A stretch of DNA of 64,000 nucleotides from Ornithinimicrobium sediminis (lineage in GTDB: Bacteria > Actinomycetota > Actinomycetes > Actinomycetales > Dermatophilaceae). Below the pieces are notes generated by a model. That model saw only the letters and a list, made by a program, of their open reading frames with translations, was not told the DNA's origin and did not search any database. The stretch covers positions 62,001-126,000 of the forward strand of contig NZ_JAJSDQ010000003.1 of assembly GCF_021272345.1 (NCBI RefSeq), written 5' to 3'. A program made the position numbers and the translations under genes. Below are positions 43,064 to 51,415 of this stretch, piece after piece. Every line of letters starts with the position of its first letter. The first letter of the stretch is position 1.

Positions 43064-43759
43064 GTGACGCCCAGCAACCTCGGCACGTTCGTGCGGGGCA
43101 CGGTGCTGCTCGTCGTCCTCCTGCTCGTGTGGTGGGCCGCCTCCCAGGTCGGCGCACCGGACGTCGAGGAGACCCGGGCACGGATGGAGCAGGCGGGCCT
43201 GTGGGGCCCGGTCTCCTTCCTCCTGCTCTTCGCCACCCTCACTTTGCTCGCCGTGCCCAAGAGTGTGCTGACCGTCGTCAGCGGTGCGGTGTTCGGCATG
43301 GCGGTCGGCTCCCTGCTGGCCTGGACCGCGGGCCTGGTCGGCGCCGTCGCCGCCTTCGCGGTCGGCCGGCTGCTGGGCCGTGACGCGGTCGAACGGCTCA
43401 CCCGGGGACGCCTGGAGCGCATCGACCAGCACCTGCGCGACAACGGCATGTGGTCGATCTTCACGGTCCGGCTGATCCCGGTCGCGCCGTTCACCGCCAT
43501 CAACTACGGGTCCGGGCTGAGCGGCGTCCCGTTCCCTCCGTATGTCGTCGGCACCGCGCTCGGGATGGTCCCCGGCGTCGTGGCCTACGCCTCCATCGGG
43601 GCCTACGGCACCGAGGACCCGTGGCGTGCGGTGTTCGTCGCCGGCGGGGTGGTGCTGCTCGTCGCCGCCGCAGGAGCGCTGCTGCGCCGTCGCGCCCGCG
43701 GGGCACGAGCGCGGGGCGTGGAGCCGGGTGTGGAGCCCGACGAGGGCGCGCGTGCTTGA
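43064..43759 (+). CDS. TVP38/TMEM64 membrane protein (second copy)
   Basis: A 231-residue membrane protein with an N-terminal helix, LFATLTLLAVPKSVLTVVSGAVFGMAVGSLLAWTAGLVGAVAAFAVGRLLGRD and VRLIPVAPFTAINYGSGLSGVPFPPYVVGTALGMVPG in outline, the VTT-domain core. The C-terminus is basic, then acidic. GTG at 43064 has a GGAGGAAC site. Its last 8 bp overlap the start of the phosphatidyltransferase gene, linking both to membrane-lipid work. Confidence 0.9.
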   Translation: MTPSNLGTFVRGTVLLVVLLLVWWAASQVGAPDVEETRARMEQAGLWGPVSFLLLFATLTLLAVPKSVLTVVSGAVFGMAVGSLLAWTAGLVGAVAAFAVGRLLGRDAVERLTRGRLERIDQHLRDNGMWSIFTVRLIPVAPFTAINYGSGLSGVPFPPYVVGTALGMVPGVVAYASIGAYGTEDPWRAVFVAGGVVLLVAAAGALLRRRARGARARGVEPGVEPDEGARA

Positions 43760-44381
43760 CCGGGTGGCGCGCCGGGCGCTCGACCCGGCTGTGACCCGCG
43801 CCGCCGCGGCGGTGGACCGGCCCTGGCTCTCCCCCGACCGGCTCACCGTCGCGGGGCTGGTCATCGGCCTGGGCAGCGCGGTCGCCGCGGGGCTCACCTG
43901 GTGGTGGGTGGCACTGGTCCTGTGGCTGGCCTCCCGGGTGTGCGACGGGCTGGACGGGCCGCTGGCCCGCCGCCGTGCCCGCGGCCGGCCCGAGCCCGCG
44001 TCGCAGGCGGGAGGCTTCCTCGACATCACCGCCGACTTCACCGTCTACGGCGCCACGGTCGTCGGGGTGGCGGTCGGCGTCACGTCGGCCTACCCGGACA
44101 CCAGCTGGCTGCCCTTCCTGCTGGTGCTGCTCGCCTACTACGTCAACGGGGCGGCGTTCCTGGCGTTCTCCTCCGTCGCCGAGCGCACCGGCCGCCGGAT
44201 CGACGACGGCCGGTCCCTCAGCTTCCTCGGCGGCCTGGCCGAGGGCACCGAGACCGTCGTCGTCCACTCCCTGTGGCTGGTGCTGCCGCAGCACGCGGGG
44301 GTGCTGGCGCTGGTCTGGGCCGCCGTCGTCGGAGTCAGCGCGGCGCACCGGGTGGTCGCCGGCTACCGGGCCCTGAGGTAG
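43752..44381 (+). CDS. CDP-alcohol phosphatidyltransferase (YnjF-like)
   Basis: A 209-residue integral membrane enzyme. The family motif appears as CDGLDGPLARRRAR followed by GGFLDITADF; the segment between the AR and the G is longer than the canonical eight residues. Five or six helices. It transfers a phosphatidyl group from a CDP-activated lipid to an alcohol acceptor. The GTG at 43752 overlaps the TVP38 stop, and the stop is one base from the convergent flavoprotein gene's end. E. coli YnjF sits in the equivalent gene neighbourhood. Confidence 0.86.
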   Translation: MLDRVARRALDPAVTRAAAAVDRPWLSPDRLTVAGLVIGLGSAVAAGLTWWWVALVLWLASRVCDGLDGPLARRRARGRPEPASQAGGFLDITADFTVYGATVVGVAVGVTSAYPDTSWLPFLLVLLAYYVNGAAFLAFSSVAERTGRRIDDGRSLSFLGGLAEGTETVVVHSLWLVLPQHAGVLALVWAAVVGVSAAHRVVAGYRALR

Positions 44382-44382
44382 G

Positions 44383-45855
44383 TCAGCGGCGGTCCAGCCA
44401 CCACCGGCGGGCACCGGCGAGCGCCCGGGTCGCGGTGCGCACCGCAGGCTGCTCCAGCGCCTGGCGCGCATGGGCGACCGCGGCGTTCCACGGGCCGTCG
44501 TCGTAGGTCGGGTACGGGTGCACGACCCCGGCGAGGTCCCGGGTGGTCAGGCCACGGGTGATGGCCAGGGTCACGACGCCGAGGCTCTCCCCCGCGCGTG
44601 GGCCGACCAGGGTGGCTCCGACGATGCGGCCCTTGCGGTCGACGGCCAGCCGGCTGACGCCCTCGGTCTGCCCCTCCGCGACCGCCCGGTCGAGGTGGGC
44701 GTGGTCCCACTCGGCCAGGGTCATGCCCTCGGGCAGCGGGTCGGTGGCGACCCCCACGGCCGCGACCTCCGGGTGCGTGAACGTGACCCGCGGCAGGGCT
44801 GCTCCGGACACGCTGCGGCGCAGACCCAGCACGGCGTTGCTCGCCGCCAGGCTGCCGTGCGCTGCGGCGACATGGGTGAACTGCGGCTTCCCGGTCAGGT
44901 CCCCGGCTGCCCAGATGCGTGGGTTCGTGGTGCGCAGGCGGTCGTCGACGACCAGGAACCCACCCGGCCCCACCTCGACCCCGGCCGACGCCAGCCCCAG
45001 GTCGGCCGTGCGCGGCGAGCGGCCGACGGCCACGAGCAGCCTGCCGAAGGCCACCCGGGTGCCGTCCTCGAGCAGCAGGGCACCGGTGCCGTCCGGCCCG
45101 GGCTCCACCCGGGCCACGGCCTGTCCGGTCCGGACCCTCACGCCGTCGGCCTCCAGCGACGCGGTGACCAGCCGAGCGGCATACACGTCCTCCCGCGGCA
45201 GCAGCCGGGAGGCCCCCTCCACCACCGTGACCTGGGTGCCGAGCCGGGCGAACGCCTGGCCGAGCTCGGCGCCGATGCTCCCGCCGCCCAGCACCACGAG
45301 GTCACGCGGGAGCCCGGTGAGCCCCCAGACCGAGTCGCTGGTGAGGTATGCCGTGTCCGCCAGCCCCGGGACCGGTGGCACCGCGGGGGCCGCACCGGTG
45401 GTGACCAGGGCCTGGCGGAAGGGGATGGTGCGACCGTCCACGTCGAGGGTGCCCGGGCCCGTGAAGCGTGCGTCACCGGTCAGCACCCGCACGCCGGCGG
45501 CCTCCAGGGCCTCCGGGGTGTCCACCGGCTCGATGTGCGCGATGACGCCGCGGACGTGCTGCATCACGCGGGTGAAGTCGACCCGCACTCCGGAGACGTC
45601 GACGCCCAGACGGGCCGCCCGCCGCGCGGACGCCGCGGCCTCCGCCGCCGCGATGAGCGACTTGGACGGCACGCACCCGGTCCACAGGCAGTCCCCACCG
45701 GGGCGCTCCCGCTCGACGAGGAGCACCCTCACCCCCAGGCGGGCCGCCGTCTTGGCGCCGACGATGCCCGCGGTGCCGCCACCGACGACCACGAGGTCCC
45801 AGGGCGCTGCGTCGAGCCGCCCGGCGGCCGCCCGGGTGGCGGCCGGTGCGGTCAC
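44383..45855 (-). CDS. MerA/lipoamide-dehydrogenase-like FAD disulfide reductase
   Basis: A 490-residue class I pyridine nucleotide-disulfide oxidoreductase: FAD motif DLVVVGGGTAGIVGAKTAARLG, redox pair C56/C61 in CLWTGCVPSK, NAD motif LVVLGGGSIGAELGQAFARLG, second FAD motif RIWAAGDLTG and dimerisation-domain VVHPYPTYDD. It lacks the C-terminal Cys pair and N-terminal HMA domain of true mercuric reductase, so mercury is unlikely. MerA-like proteins of this kind are often found beside TVP38 proteins. The GTG at 45855 overlaps the anti-sigma gene stop. Confidence 0.9.
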   Translation of the reverse strand: MTAPAATRAAAGRLDAAPWDLVVVGGGTAGIVGAKTAARLGVRVLLVERERPGGDCLWTGCVPSKSLIAAAEAAASARRAARLGVDVSGVRVDFTRVMQHVRGVIAHIEPVDTPEALEAAGVRVLTGDARFTGPGTLDVDGRTIPFRQALVTTGAAPAVPPVPGLADTAYLTSDSVWGLTGLPRDLVVLGGGSIGAELGQAFARLGTQVTVVEGASRLLPREDVYAARLVTASLEADGVRVRTGQAVARVEPGPDGTGALLLEDGTRVAFGRLLVAVGRSPRTADLGLASAGVEVGPGGFLVVDDRLRTTNPRIWAAGDLTGKPQFTHVAAAHGSLAASNAVLGLRRSVSGAALPRVTFTHPEVAAVGVATDPLPEGMTLAEWDHAHLDRAVAEGQTEGVSRLAVDRKGRIVGATLVGPRAGESLGVVTLAITRGLTTRDLAGVVHPYPTYDDGPWNAAVAHARQALEQPAVRTATRALAGARRWWLDRR

Positions 45856-46151
45856 GGTGTCTCCTGCCCGTGCGGGCCGCGCGGTGAGCCGGTGAGCTCG
45901 TCGAGGTAGCCGCGCAGCCGGGTCAGGCTGGCCTCGTCGGGCTCCGGACGCTGCGACCAGCCGGCCAGGGCGTGGTGCAGGGCGTGCAGCTCGTAGGCCG
46001 AGTCGGCGCACTTGGCGCAGACGGCCAGGTGCTCCTCGATGCGGGCGATCTCGCCGGGCGTGAGCGGTGCGGAGGGGTCCGCGTCGAGATAGCGCTGGAG
46101 GCGACGGGCCGACCACATGCAGGTGACCATCTGGCGCAGTGATGACCTCAT
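45852..46151 (-). CDS. Zinc-finger (ZAS) anti-sigma factor
   Basis: A 99-residue cytosolic protein with HLAVCAKC, the H-x3-C-x2-C motif of zinc anti-sigma factors, and an additional upstream Cys11 in MVTCMW. No membrane helix follows, so it resembles soluble RsrA/ChrR-N-type regulators that respond to thiol or metal stress. Its ATG overlaps the sigma-factor stop (ATGA), the standard arrangement for a cognate pair. It is cotranscribed with the flavoprotein gene, which may be a regulated function. Confidence 0.87.
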   Translation of the reverse strand: MRSSLRQMVTCMWSARRLQRYLDADPSAPLTPGEIARIEEHLAVCAKCADSAYELHALHHALAGWSQRPEPDEASLTRLRGYLDELTGSPRGPHGQETP

Positions 46152-46711
46152 GACTGCCTTCCTGGGGAGAGTGCGTCGGAGCCGAGAGCCTCGCGCACAC
46201 GCCGGCGAGCACGGCTGAGGCGGGACATGACGGTGCCGACGGGGATGCCGAGGGTGGCGGCGGCCTCGGCATAGCTGAGGTCGTCGACGTCCACCAGGAC
46301 CAGCACGGCGCGGAAACGGGGGTCGAGGGTGGCCACCGCGGCGGCCAGCTGCTCGTCGAGCGTGCCGTCGACCACGGTGTCCTCGGCGCTCTGCTGGCGG
46401 GCGGCACCGAAAGCCGGGCGGGCGTCGCCCACGCGGTCCCAGTCCGCGAGGGTGTCGGGCCGGCGCCGGCGGTGCATGTTCACGTGCGTGTGCCGCAGGA
46501 TCGTCAGCAGCCAGGCCCGCGGGTGTCGCCCGTCGAAGCGGTCGATGGCGCGGTAGGCCCGCAGCAGCGACTCCTGGACGAGGTCCTCCGCGTCGGCGCG
46601 ACGCCCGGTCAGCGACAGGGCCACCCGCAGCATGACCTCGATCTGCGGCTCCACGTGCTCGCGGAAGGCGCGAGCCGGGTCCTCGAGCGCAGGGCGGGTG
46701 GGCGGGGGCAC
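46148..46711 (-). CDS. ECF sigma factor
   Basis: A 187-residue group 4 sigma factor: region 2 (FREHVEPQIEVMLRVALSLTGRRADAEDLVQESLLRAYRAIDRF, AWLLTILRHTHVNMHRRRRP) and region 4 (LDPRFRAVLVLVDVDDLSYAEAAATLGIPVGTVMSRLSRARRRVREAL). I chose the GTG at 46711. The in-frame ATG at 46765 shares the CATG with the divergent gene's ATG at 46764, leaving no room for either promoter, although it cannot be excluded. The sigma, anti-sigma and flavoprotein genes form an operon; targets probably include the adjacent transport and lipid genes. Confidence 0.88.
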   Translation of the reverse strand: MPPPTRPALEDPARAFREHVEPQIEVMLRVALSLTGRRADAEDLVQESLLRAYRAIDRFDGRHPRAWLLTILRHTHVNMHRRRRPDTLADWDRVGDARPAFGAARQQSAEDTVVDGTLDEQLAAAVATLDPRFRAVLVLVDVDDLSYAEAAATLGIPVGTVMSRLSRARRRVREALGSDALSPGRQS

Positions 46712-46763
46712 ACCGGGGTAACCCGCTGACGGGCCCCGGCTCTTCCCGGCCGATACTGGGCCC

Positions 46764-47849
46764 ATGCCCGAGCCTTCCGTCCTCCTGCTGGTCGGGGCGG
46801 GCCACGCCCACCTGCACCTGCTGGCGGAGGCCGGGAGCCTGCGCGCGGCCGGTCACGACGTGCACCTCCTGGCGCCGGCCACGTTCGCCTACAGCGGGGT
46901 GGCCTCGGCAACGGCTGCCGGCGCCCTGCCGCCGGGCTCGGGCACGCTCGACGTGGCCGGGCTCGCGGGACGGACCGGCGTGCGCCACCACGTGGCCCGG
47001 CTGGTGTCGGTCGACCTGCCGGGCCACCGGGTGCTCACCTCCGACGGCGTGTGGCTGGCCTGGGACGTGCTCTCGGTCAACATCGGCAGCGTCGCCTCCG
47101 CCGACGGCCTGGTCGTGGACCCCGACGTGCTGCGGGTGAAGCCTCTGGAACAGCTCGCCGCGCTGGCCGAGCGGGTGCGGGAGGCAGCACCGCGCGGGGC
47201 CCGGGTGACGGTGGTCGGTGGCGGACCCTCCGGGCTGGAGCTCGCCGGCCACCTGTCCGTCCTGCCCGGCGTCGCCTCGGTGCTGCTGCTCGAGGCGGGC
47301 CCCGTCGTGGGCGGGGCACTCCCCCAGGGTGCTCGCCGTCGGGTGCGCCGGCTGCTGGCCGACCGCGCGGTGGTGGTCAGGACGGGGGTGGCGGTCACCG
47401 AGGTGCGCTGCGGGCACGTGCTGACGCGGGACGGCGAGGTGCTCGACCACGACGTCGTCGTGCTGGCCACCGGTCTCGTGGCGCCCCCGCTCGTCGCCGC
47501 CACCGGCCTCGGGGGGCCGCAGGGCGTCCCCGTCCGGGCCACCCTGCAGCACCGCGACCACGACGAGGTGTACGCCGCCGGTGACTGTGCCGACTTCCTG
47601 CCGGGACGGCTGCCACGCATCGGGGTGCACGGTGTGCGCCAGGGTCCGGTGCTGCTGGCGAGCCTGCTCGCCCGGAGCCAGGGGGAGGCGCTGCCCGCCT
47701 ACCGGCCGCAGCGCCACGCCCTGCAGGTGCTCGACCTCGGCGGGGGCGCGGGCCTGGCGGCGCGCGGCCGGTGGTGGTGGCAGGGAGCCTCGGCGCTCCG
47801 CCTCAAGCGGGTCATCGACCGGCGCTGGCTGGCGGCCTACCGCCCGTGA
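46764..47849 (+). CDS. NAD(P)/FAD-dependent oxidoreductase (NDH-2/SelD-associated type)
   Basis: A 361-residue flavoprotein: N-terminal VLLLVGAGHAHLHLLAEAG with the GAGHAH motif characteristic of the flavoprotein family also found fused to SelD, second nucleotide motif VTVVGGGPSGLELAGHL and YAAGDCADF. A C-terminal stretch is rich in Arg/Trp (RGRWWWQGASALRLKRVIDRRWL). The electron donor and acceptor are unknown. GATACT (46752-46757) ends 6 nt before the ATG, suggesting leaderless initiation. Divergent from the sigma gene. Confidence 0.86.
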   Translation: MPEPSVLLLVGAGHAHLHLLAEAGSLRAAGHDVHLLAPATFAYSGVASATAAGALPPGSGTLDVAGLAGRTGVRHHVARLVSVDLPGHRVLTSDGVWLAWDVLSVNIGSVASADGLVVDPDVLRVKPLEQLAALAERVREAAPRGARVTVVGGGPSGLELAGHLSVLPGVASVLLLEAGPVVGGALPQGARRRVRRLLADRAVVVRTGVAVTEVRCGHVLTRDGEVLDHDVVVLATGLVAPPLVAATGLGGPQGVPVRATLQHRDHDEVYAAGDCADFLPGRLPRIGVHGVRQGPVLLASLLARSQGEALPAYRPQRHALQVLDLGGGAGLAARGRWWWQGASALRLKRVIDRRWLAAYRP

Positions 47850-47855
47850 GGCGCC

Positions 47856-49835
47856 TCAGCGGGCCGTCAGCCACATGGCCTGGTATGCCGCCAGACGGAG
47901 GTCGTCGTACTCCGTCACCGGCGGCGGTGCACCTGTGAGGTGGTCGAGGACGGCGTGCGGGTCGAGGCCCTGCGCGGCCAGCCACCAGGCCGGCACGTAG
48001 CGGTCGTGCTCGGTCACGTTGTAGATGCCGACCATCGCTCCCAGCGGGTGCTGCCGGACGACCCCGAGCACCCCTGGAGCACCCGTCGGGAGGGGGTGCG
48101 CCGACACGCTGGCATGCAGGTGCGGCAGCGAGGCCCGGGCCCGCACCATGGCCCGCAGGCCACGGCATACGCGGGCAGCGGGCGAGCCGGGGTCGTCGGC
48201 GAGCGCGTCGACGACGTCCCAGTCCAGCGCCGGCCGGTGCGCCCACCGGTTGTCCTCGGCGTGCTCGGCCACCTCGTCCCAGTGCGGGTCGTTGAGCGCC
48301 GCGATCTCGTCACCGGACCAGATCACCGGGATGCCGCCCCACCCGAGGACGAGCGCGTGCCCGAGCAGCAGCCGGCCGACCGCGTCGTCCAGACGCCCCC
48401 GGTCGCCGTCACGCAGGGCCCGGCCGACGCCCGCCAGGCTCGCCGCTGAGCCGCTGACCCGCATGTCACCGGTCGCCAGGTTGTGCTGGAAGACGAGCCC
48501 GTCGGCGAAGGACCCCTCGAAGTCGCCGGTGTAGAAGCGCGACAGGAAGCCACGGTGCTCGTAGCCGTTGAGCTGCACGGCCGCCGCGTCACCGTCGTCG
48601 ATGGCCCACCCGATGTCGTCGTGACAGCGCAGGTAGGTGATCCAGGCGGTGGTCGACGGGATCGCCGGGATGCGGGCCAGGGCGTGCGCGGCCAGCGTCA
48701 CGTCCCGGCTGGCCAGCATCGACCAGATCTGCACCATGAGGCTGTTGTGGTAGGCGAGGTCGCTCACCTTGCCGTGATGGACACCGCGGCCCAGGTAGTG
48801 GACCAGGTCGTCCGGCCCGACGATGGCCTCCGCCTTGAAGACCAGCGCGGGGGCCGCGATGCGGGCCACCGCGCGCAGCGCCTGGGTGAGCTGGTGCACC
48901 TCGGGCTGGTTCTGGCAGTTGGTGCCCTTGCGCTTCCAGGTGAACGCGATCGCGTCCAGCCGCAGCACCTCCACCCCGTGGTTGGCGAGGTTGAGGATGA
49001 CGTCGGCCATCTCGCAGAAGACGTCGGGGTTGGCCCAGTTGAGGTCCCACTGGTAGGCGTTGAACGTCGTCCACACCCACGCCGACAGCTCCTCGTCCCA
49101 GGTGAAGTTGCCCGGCGCGAAGTCCGGGAAGACCTCCGGCAGGGTCGCCTCGAACGCGTCCGGCTCGGTGCGGTCCGCGTAGACGTAGAAGTAGTCACGG
49201 TAGTGCGGGTCCCCGCTGCGGGCGGCCACGGCCCACTCGTGCTCCTGCGCGACGTGGTTGAGGACCAGGTCCAGGCACAGGCTGACCCGGTTGGCGCGCA
49301 GCGTCGCCGCGAGGTCACGCAGGTCGTCCATGGTGCCCAGGTCCGGGCGGACCGAGCGGTAGTCGGCCACGGCGTACCCCCCGTCGTTGGGGGCCGGTCG
49401 CGGCTCGAGCAGCGGCATGAGGTGCAGGTAGGTGACACCCAGGTCACGCAGGTGGTCCACCCGCTCGGCGACCCCGGGCAGCCCGGTGCCGGACGCGGCG
49501 TACCGCTCGGTGTAGGCGGCGTAGCCGACCATGTCCGGCCGCTGGAACCAGTCCGGCTCCAGCAGCCGCTGCTCGTCGAGGACGTGCAGGTCGTCGGCCC
49601 GACCGGCGTAGGCCGCGGCGGCCAGCTCCAGCAGCCGCCCCGCGACCGTGTGCGGGTCGGCGTAGACCTCCAGACCCGTGACGAGGTCGTCCCACCAGCG
49701 ACGCGCCCGCAGCCAGAAGGTGGTGCGCCGGTGCGCCGGCAGGGGGGCCAGCCGCTCCCCCACGGCACGCGCGCTGGCCACCGGGAGGTCAGGCAGCGAC
49801 ACAGGGGAGGGTGTAACCGCTGTCACGGGTCCCAT
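47856..49835 (-). CDS. GH13 amylosucrase-like alpha-glucan enzyme
   Basis: A 659-residue glycoside hydrolase family 13 protein with the helical N-terminal domain and barrel of amylosucrases. Conserved sites are DLVLNHV (189-195), nucleophile D294 in LRLDAIAF, acid/base E336 in FKAEAIVG and the transition-state Asp in CHDDIGW (404-409). Spacing between the three acids is close to that in Neisseria amylosucrase. It would use sucrose to make alpha-glucan, or hydrolyse or isomerise sucrose. I favour ATG 49835; GTG at 49853 and 49826 are alternatives. No signal peptide. Confidence 0.9.
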   Translation of the reverse strand: MGPVTAVTPSPVSLPDLPVASARAVGERLAPLPAHRRTTFWLRARRWWDDLVTGLEVYADPHTVAGRLLELAAAAYAGRADDLHVLDEQRLLEPDWFQRPDMVGYAAYTERYAASGTGLPGVAERVDHLRDLGVTYLHLMPLLEPRPAPNDGGYAVADYRSVRPDLGTMDDLRDLAATLRANRVSLCLDLVLNHVAQEHEWAVAARSGDPHYRDYFYVYADRTEPDAFEATLPEVFPDFAPGNFTWDEELSAWVWTTFNAYQWDLNWANPDVFCEMADVILNLANHGVEVLRLDAIAFTWKRKGTNCQNQPEVHQLTQALRAVARIAAPALVFKAEAIVGPDDLVHYLGRGVHHGKVSDLAYHNSLMVQIWSMLASRDVTLAAHALARIPAIPSTTAWITYLRCHDDIGWAIDDGDAAAVQLNGYEHRGFLSRFYTGDFEGSFADGLVFQHNLATGDMRVSGSAASLAGVGRALRDGDRGRLDDAVGRLLLGHALVLGWGGIPVIWSGDEIAALNDPHWDEVAEHAEDNRWAHRPALDWDVVDALADDPGSPAARVCRGLRAMVRARASLPHLHASVSAHPLPTGAPGVLGVVRQHPLGAMVGIYNVTEHDRYVPAWWLAAQGLDPHAVLDHLTGAPPPVTEYDDLRLAAYQAMWLTAR

Positions 49836-49908
49836 CCCACCACACCGGCCCACCCGGGACCAGGGTCCGCCGTGCCCGGGCCGCCGGCATACCGCCGTCG
49901 TGCGTGGC

Positions 49909-50034
49909 TCAGAAGACCATCGTCCACGCCGCGGCGCCGGCCGGCACGGCCATGGCGATGATCACCACCAGCGCAATCACGCGCTGGCGCCGGGCGCGGG
50001 CCCTGCGCATCTCGGCCAGGTCGTCGTGCGTCAT
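49909..50034 (-). CDS. 41-residue single-pass membrane protein
   Basis: [20 protein letters not shown], then a hydrophobic helix ([20 protein letters not shown]) and F. The N-terminus is basic, so it should be cytoplasmic with the helix spanning the membrane. AAAGG lies about 8 nt before the ATG. A GATAAT -10-like hexamer on the minus strand lies in the AT-rich patch about 80 nt upstream. Function unknown. The arrangement of start, ribosome-binding site and promoter makes it more than a chance frame. Confidence 0.6.
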   Translation of the reverse strand: MTHDDLAEMRRARARRQRVIALVVIIAMAVPAGAAAWTMVF

Positions 50035-50114
50035 CTCGTGTGCCTTTCGGGTCGACGGTCGCAGGGGACAGACTGTACGGCCCCCACCTGTGCCGGACCA
50101 TGTCGCGTCTCGTC

Positions 50115-50156
50115 GTGTATAGGGCATTATCAGCTTTAGTTTAGAGTGGCCTATCG
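50115..50156. promoter_or_regulatory. AT-rich divergent promoter region with DtxR/IdeR-like box
   Basis: This is one of the few AT-rich patches in the window. On the minus strand GATAAT is a near-consensus -10 for the 41-residue gene. On the plus strand 50136-50154 matches the DtxR/IdeR iron-box consensus at about 13 of 19 positions, and ATAGG/CCTAT arms frame the patch. Together with the structured leader at 50191-50337, this accounts for the 306-bp gap 50035-50340. Confidence 0.4.
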
Positions 50157-50190
50157 AACACGATCCGGTTGCCCGAGCAGCCCTTGGCGA

Positions 50191-50337
50191 GGCAGGATGC
50201 CCGTCGTGACCTCCTGCAGCGGCATCCTGCCGCCTCCGGCCTCCTGACCGGAGCGCCCACGCCCTGACCGGCCGTCCTGTGCGGCCGACGGGCCTGCGCT
50301 CCGGACCTGACACCCCCGTCGGCCCCCTCAGGAGCGC
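50191..50337 (+). promoter_or_regulatory. Structured mRNA leader with mutually exclusive pairings (attenuator candidate)
   Basis: Hairpin 1: perfect 11-bp arms 50191-50201 and 50221-50231, enclosing the start codon of a 16-codon leader peptide. Hairpin 2: perfect 9-bp arms CCGGAGCGC (50248-50256) and GCGCTCCGG (50296-50304), beginning one base after the leader-peptide stop, with a CGGCCG inner stem. The ribosome-binding site of the downstream gene, GGAGCGC (50331-50337), is identical to part of the first arm, so the second arm can pair with either. This is the logic of a translational switch controlled by ribosome position or ligand. Confidence 0.65.
50197..50247 (+). CDS. Leader peptide (16 codons) upstream of an EamA transporter
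   Basis: Reads MPVVTSCSGILPPPAS and stops one base before the 5' arm of hairpin 2. GAGG lies 4 nt before the ATG. Three consecutive Pro codons (12-14) close to the stop are a known cause of slow translation. Because its start codon lies in hairpin 1 and its stop abuts hairpin 2, its translation would reshape the leader RNA and so the access to the transporter's ribosome-binding site. Too short to prove from sequence alone. Confidence 0.5.
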   Translation: MPVVTSCSGILPPPAS

Positions 50338-50340
50338 CCC

Positions 50341-51309
50341 GTGACACCCACCCGCACCTTCGCGTCGGGCACCGACGCGTCCGCACTCGGCCTGCTGCAG
50401 ATCTGCGCGGCCGGGGCCCTCTGGGGCACCGGCGGGCTCGCGGTCGTCGTGCTCCAGGACCTCACCGACCTCACCGTGCTCATGGTCAGCGCGCACCGGA
50501 TGGCGGTCGCGGCCGCGGTCCTGCTGCTGCTGGTCGCGGTGCTGCGCCGCCTGGGGCACGTCCGCGCCGTGCTGACCGCAGCGCCCGCCCGGGTCTGCGC
50601 CGTGGGGCTCAGCACCGCGGCCTACCAGGCGCTGTACTTCACCGCCGTCGTCAACGTGGGGGTCAGCGTCGCGACGGTGGTCGCCCTGGGGCTGGCCCCG
50701 GTGCTGGTCACGGTCTGGGAGAGCGTCCGCTCGCGGTCGCTGCCCGCGCCTGGCCGTTGGCCCGTGCTCGCGGCGGCCCTCACCGGTCTGGTGCTGGTGA
50801 GCCTGTCGGAAGGGACCACCTCGGGACCCAGGCCGGCACTCGGCATCGCCGCTGCCGTCGCCGCCGGCACCGGGTATGCCGTGGCGACCGTGGTCGGGCG
50901 CGACCTCGCCCGGGGCTCCCAGGCCATCGTCCTGACCACGGCCGCGACGACCGTGGGCGCCGCGGTGCTGCTGCCCGTGGGGGTCGTGGCCAGCTGGGGG
51001 CGTGCGCCGGTGCTGACCGCCGACCCCCAGGCCGTCGCCGTGCTCCTCTACCTCGGGGTGATGACGATGGCACTCGCCTACGGCCTGCTCTACGCCGGCC
51101 TGCGCACCACCTCGGGCAGCGCCGCCGTCATCGCCACCCTCGTGGAGCCGGTGACCGCCGCCCTGCTGGCCGCCTGGCTGCTCGACGAGCGCCTCGGCCC
51201 GCTGGGGGTGGTCGGAGCCGTGCTCATCCTGGCTGCGGTCGCCGGCCTGGCGCGCGTGCCGCACAGGCCCGCAGGCCCTGCGGTGCGTCGGCTGCGCCGG
51301 CGACCCTGA
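50341..51309 (+). CDS. EamA/DMT-family transporter
   Basis: A 322-residue membrane protein with ten helices in two EamA repeats (about 17-150 and 165-300): ICAAGALWGTGGLAVVVLQDL and STAAYQALYFTAVVNVGVSVATVVAL; second repeat AVATVVGRDLARGS and TSGSAAVIATLVEPVTAALLAAWLLDERLG. It probably exports a metabolite or drug. The GTG start at 50341 has AGGAG 7 nt upstream, which can be sequestered by the leader RNA. The C-terminus ends in a basic Arg-rich tail. Confidence 0.9.
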   Translation: MTPTRTFASGTDASALGLLQICAAGALWGTGGLAVVVLQDLTDLTVLMVSAHRMAVAAAVLLLLVAVLRRLGHVRAVLTAAPARVCAVGLSTAAYQALYFTAVVNVGVSVATVVALGLAPVLVTVWESVRSRSLPAPGRWPVLAAALTGLVLVSLSEGTTSGPRPALGIAAAVAAGTGYAVATVVGRDLARGSQAIVLTTAATTVGAAVLLPVGVVASWGRAPVLTADPQAVAVLLYLGVMTMALAYGLLYAGLRTTSGSAAVIATLVEPVTAALLAAWLLDERLGPLGVVGAVLILAAVAGLARVPHRPAGPAVRRLRRRP

Positions 51310-51415
51310 CCCTGGCGCCGCGCACGCCCGTTCTGCGACAATCCGGCACCGAGGGGACTCGACGGAACGGACCGACACCGGTCCACCGTGGCCCCCCGCA
51401 TCCTCGGAGGACATC

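Noticed and set aside
44383-45855. Mercury-resistance operon (merA)
   Set aside because: The flavoprotein has the redox CxxxxC pair but lacks the C-terminal vicinal cysteines, and there is no merR, merT or merB. The neighbouring sigma/anti-sigma and lipid genes suggest another role.
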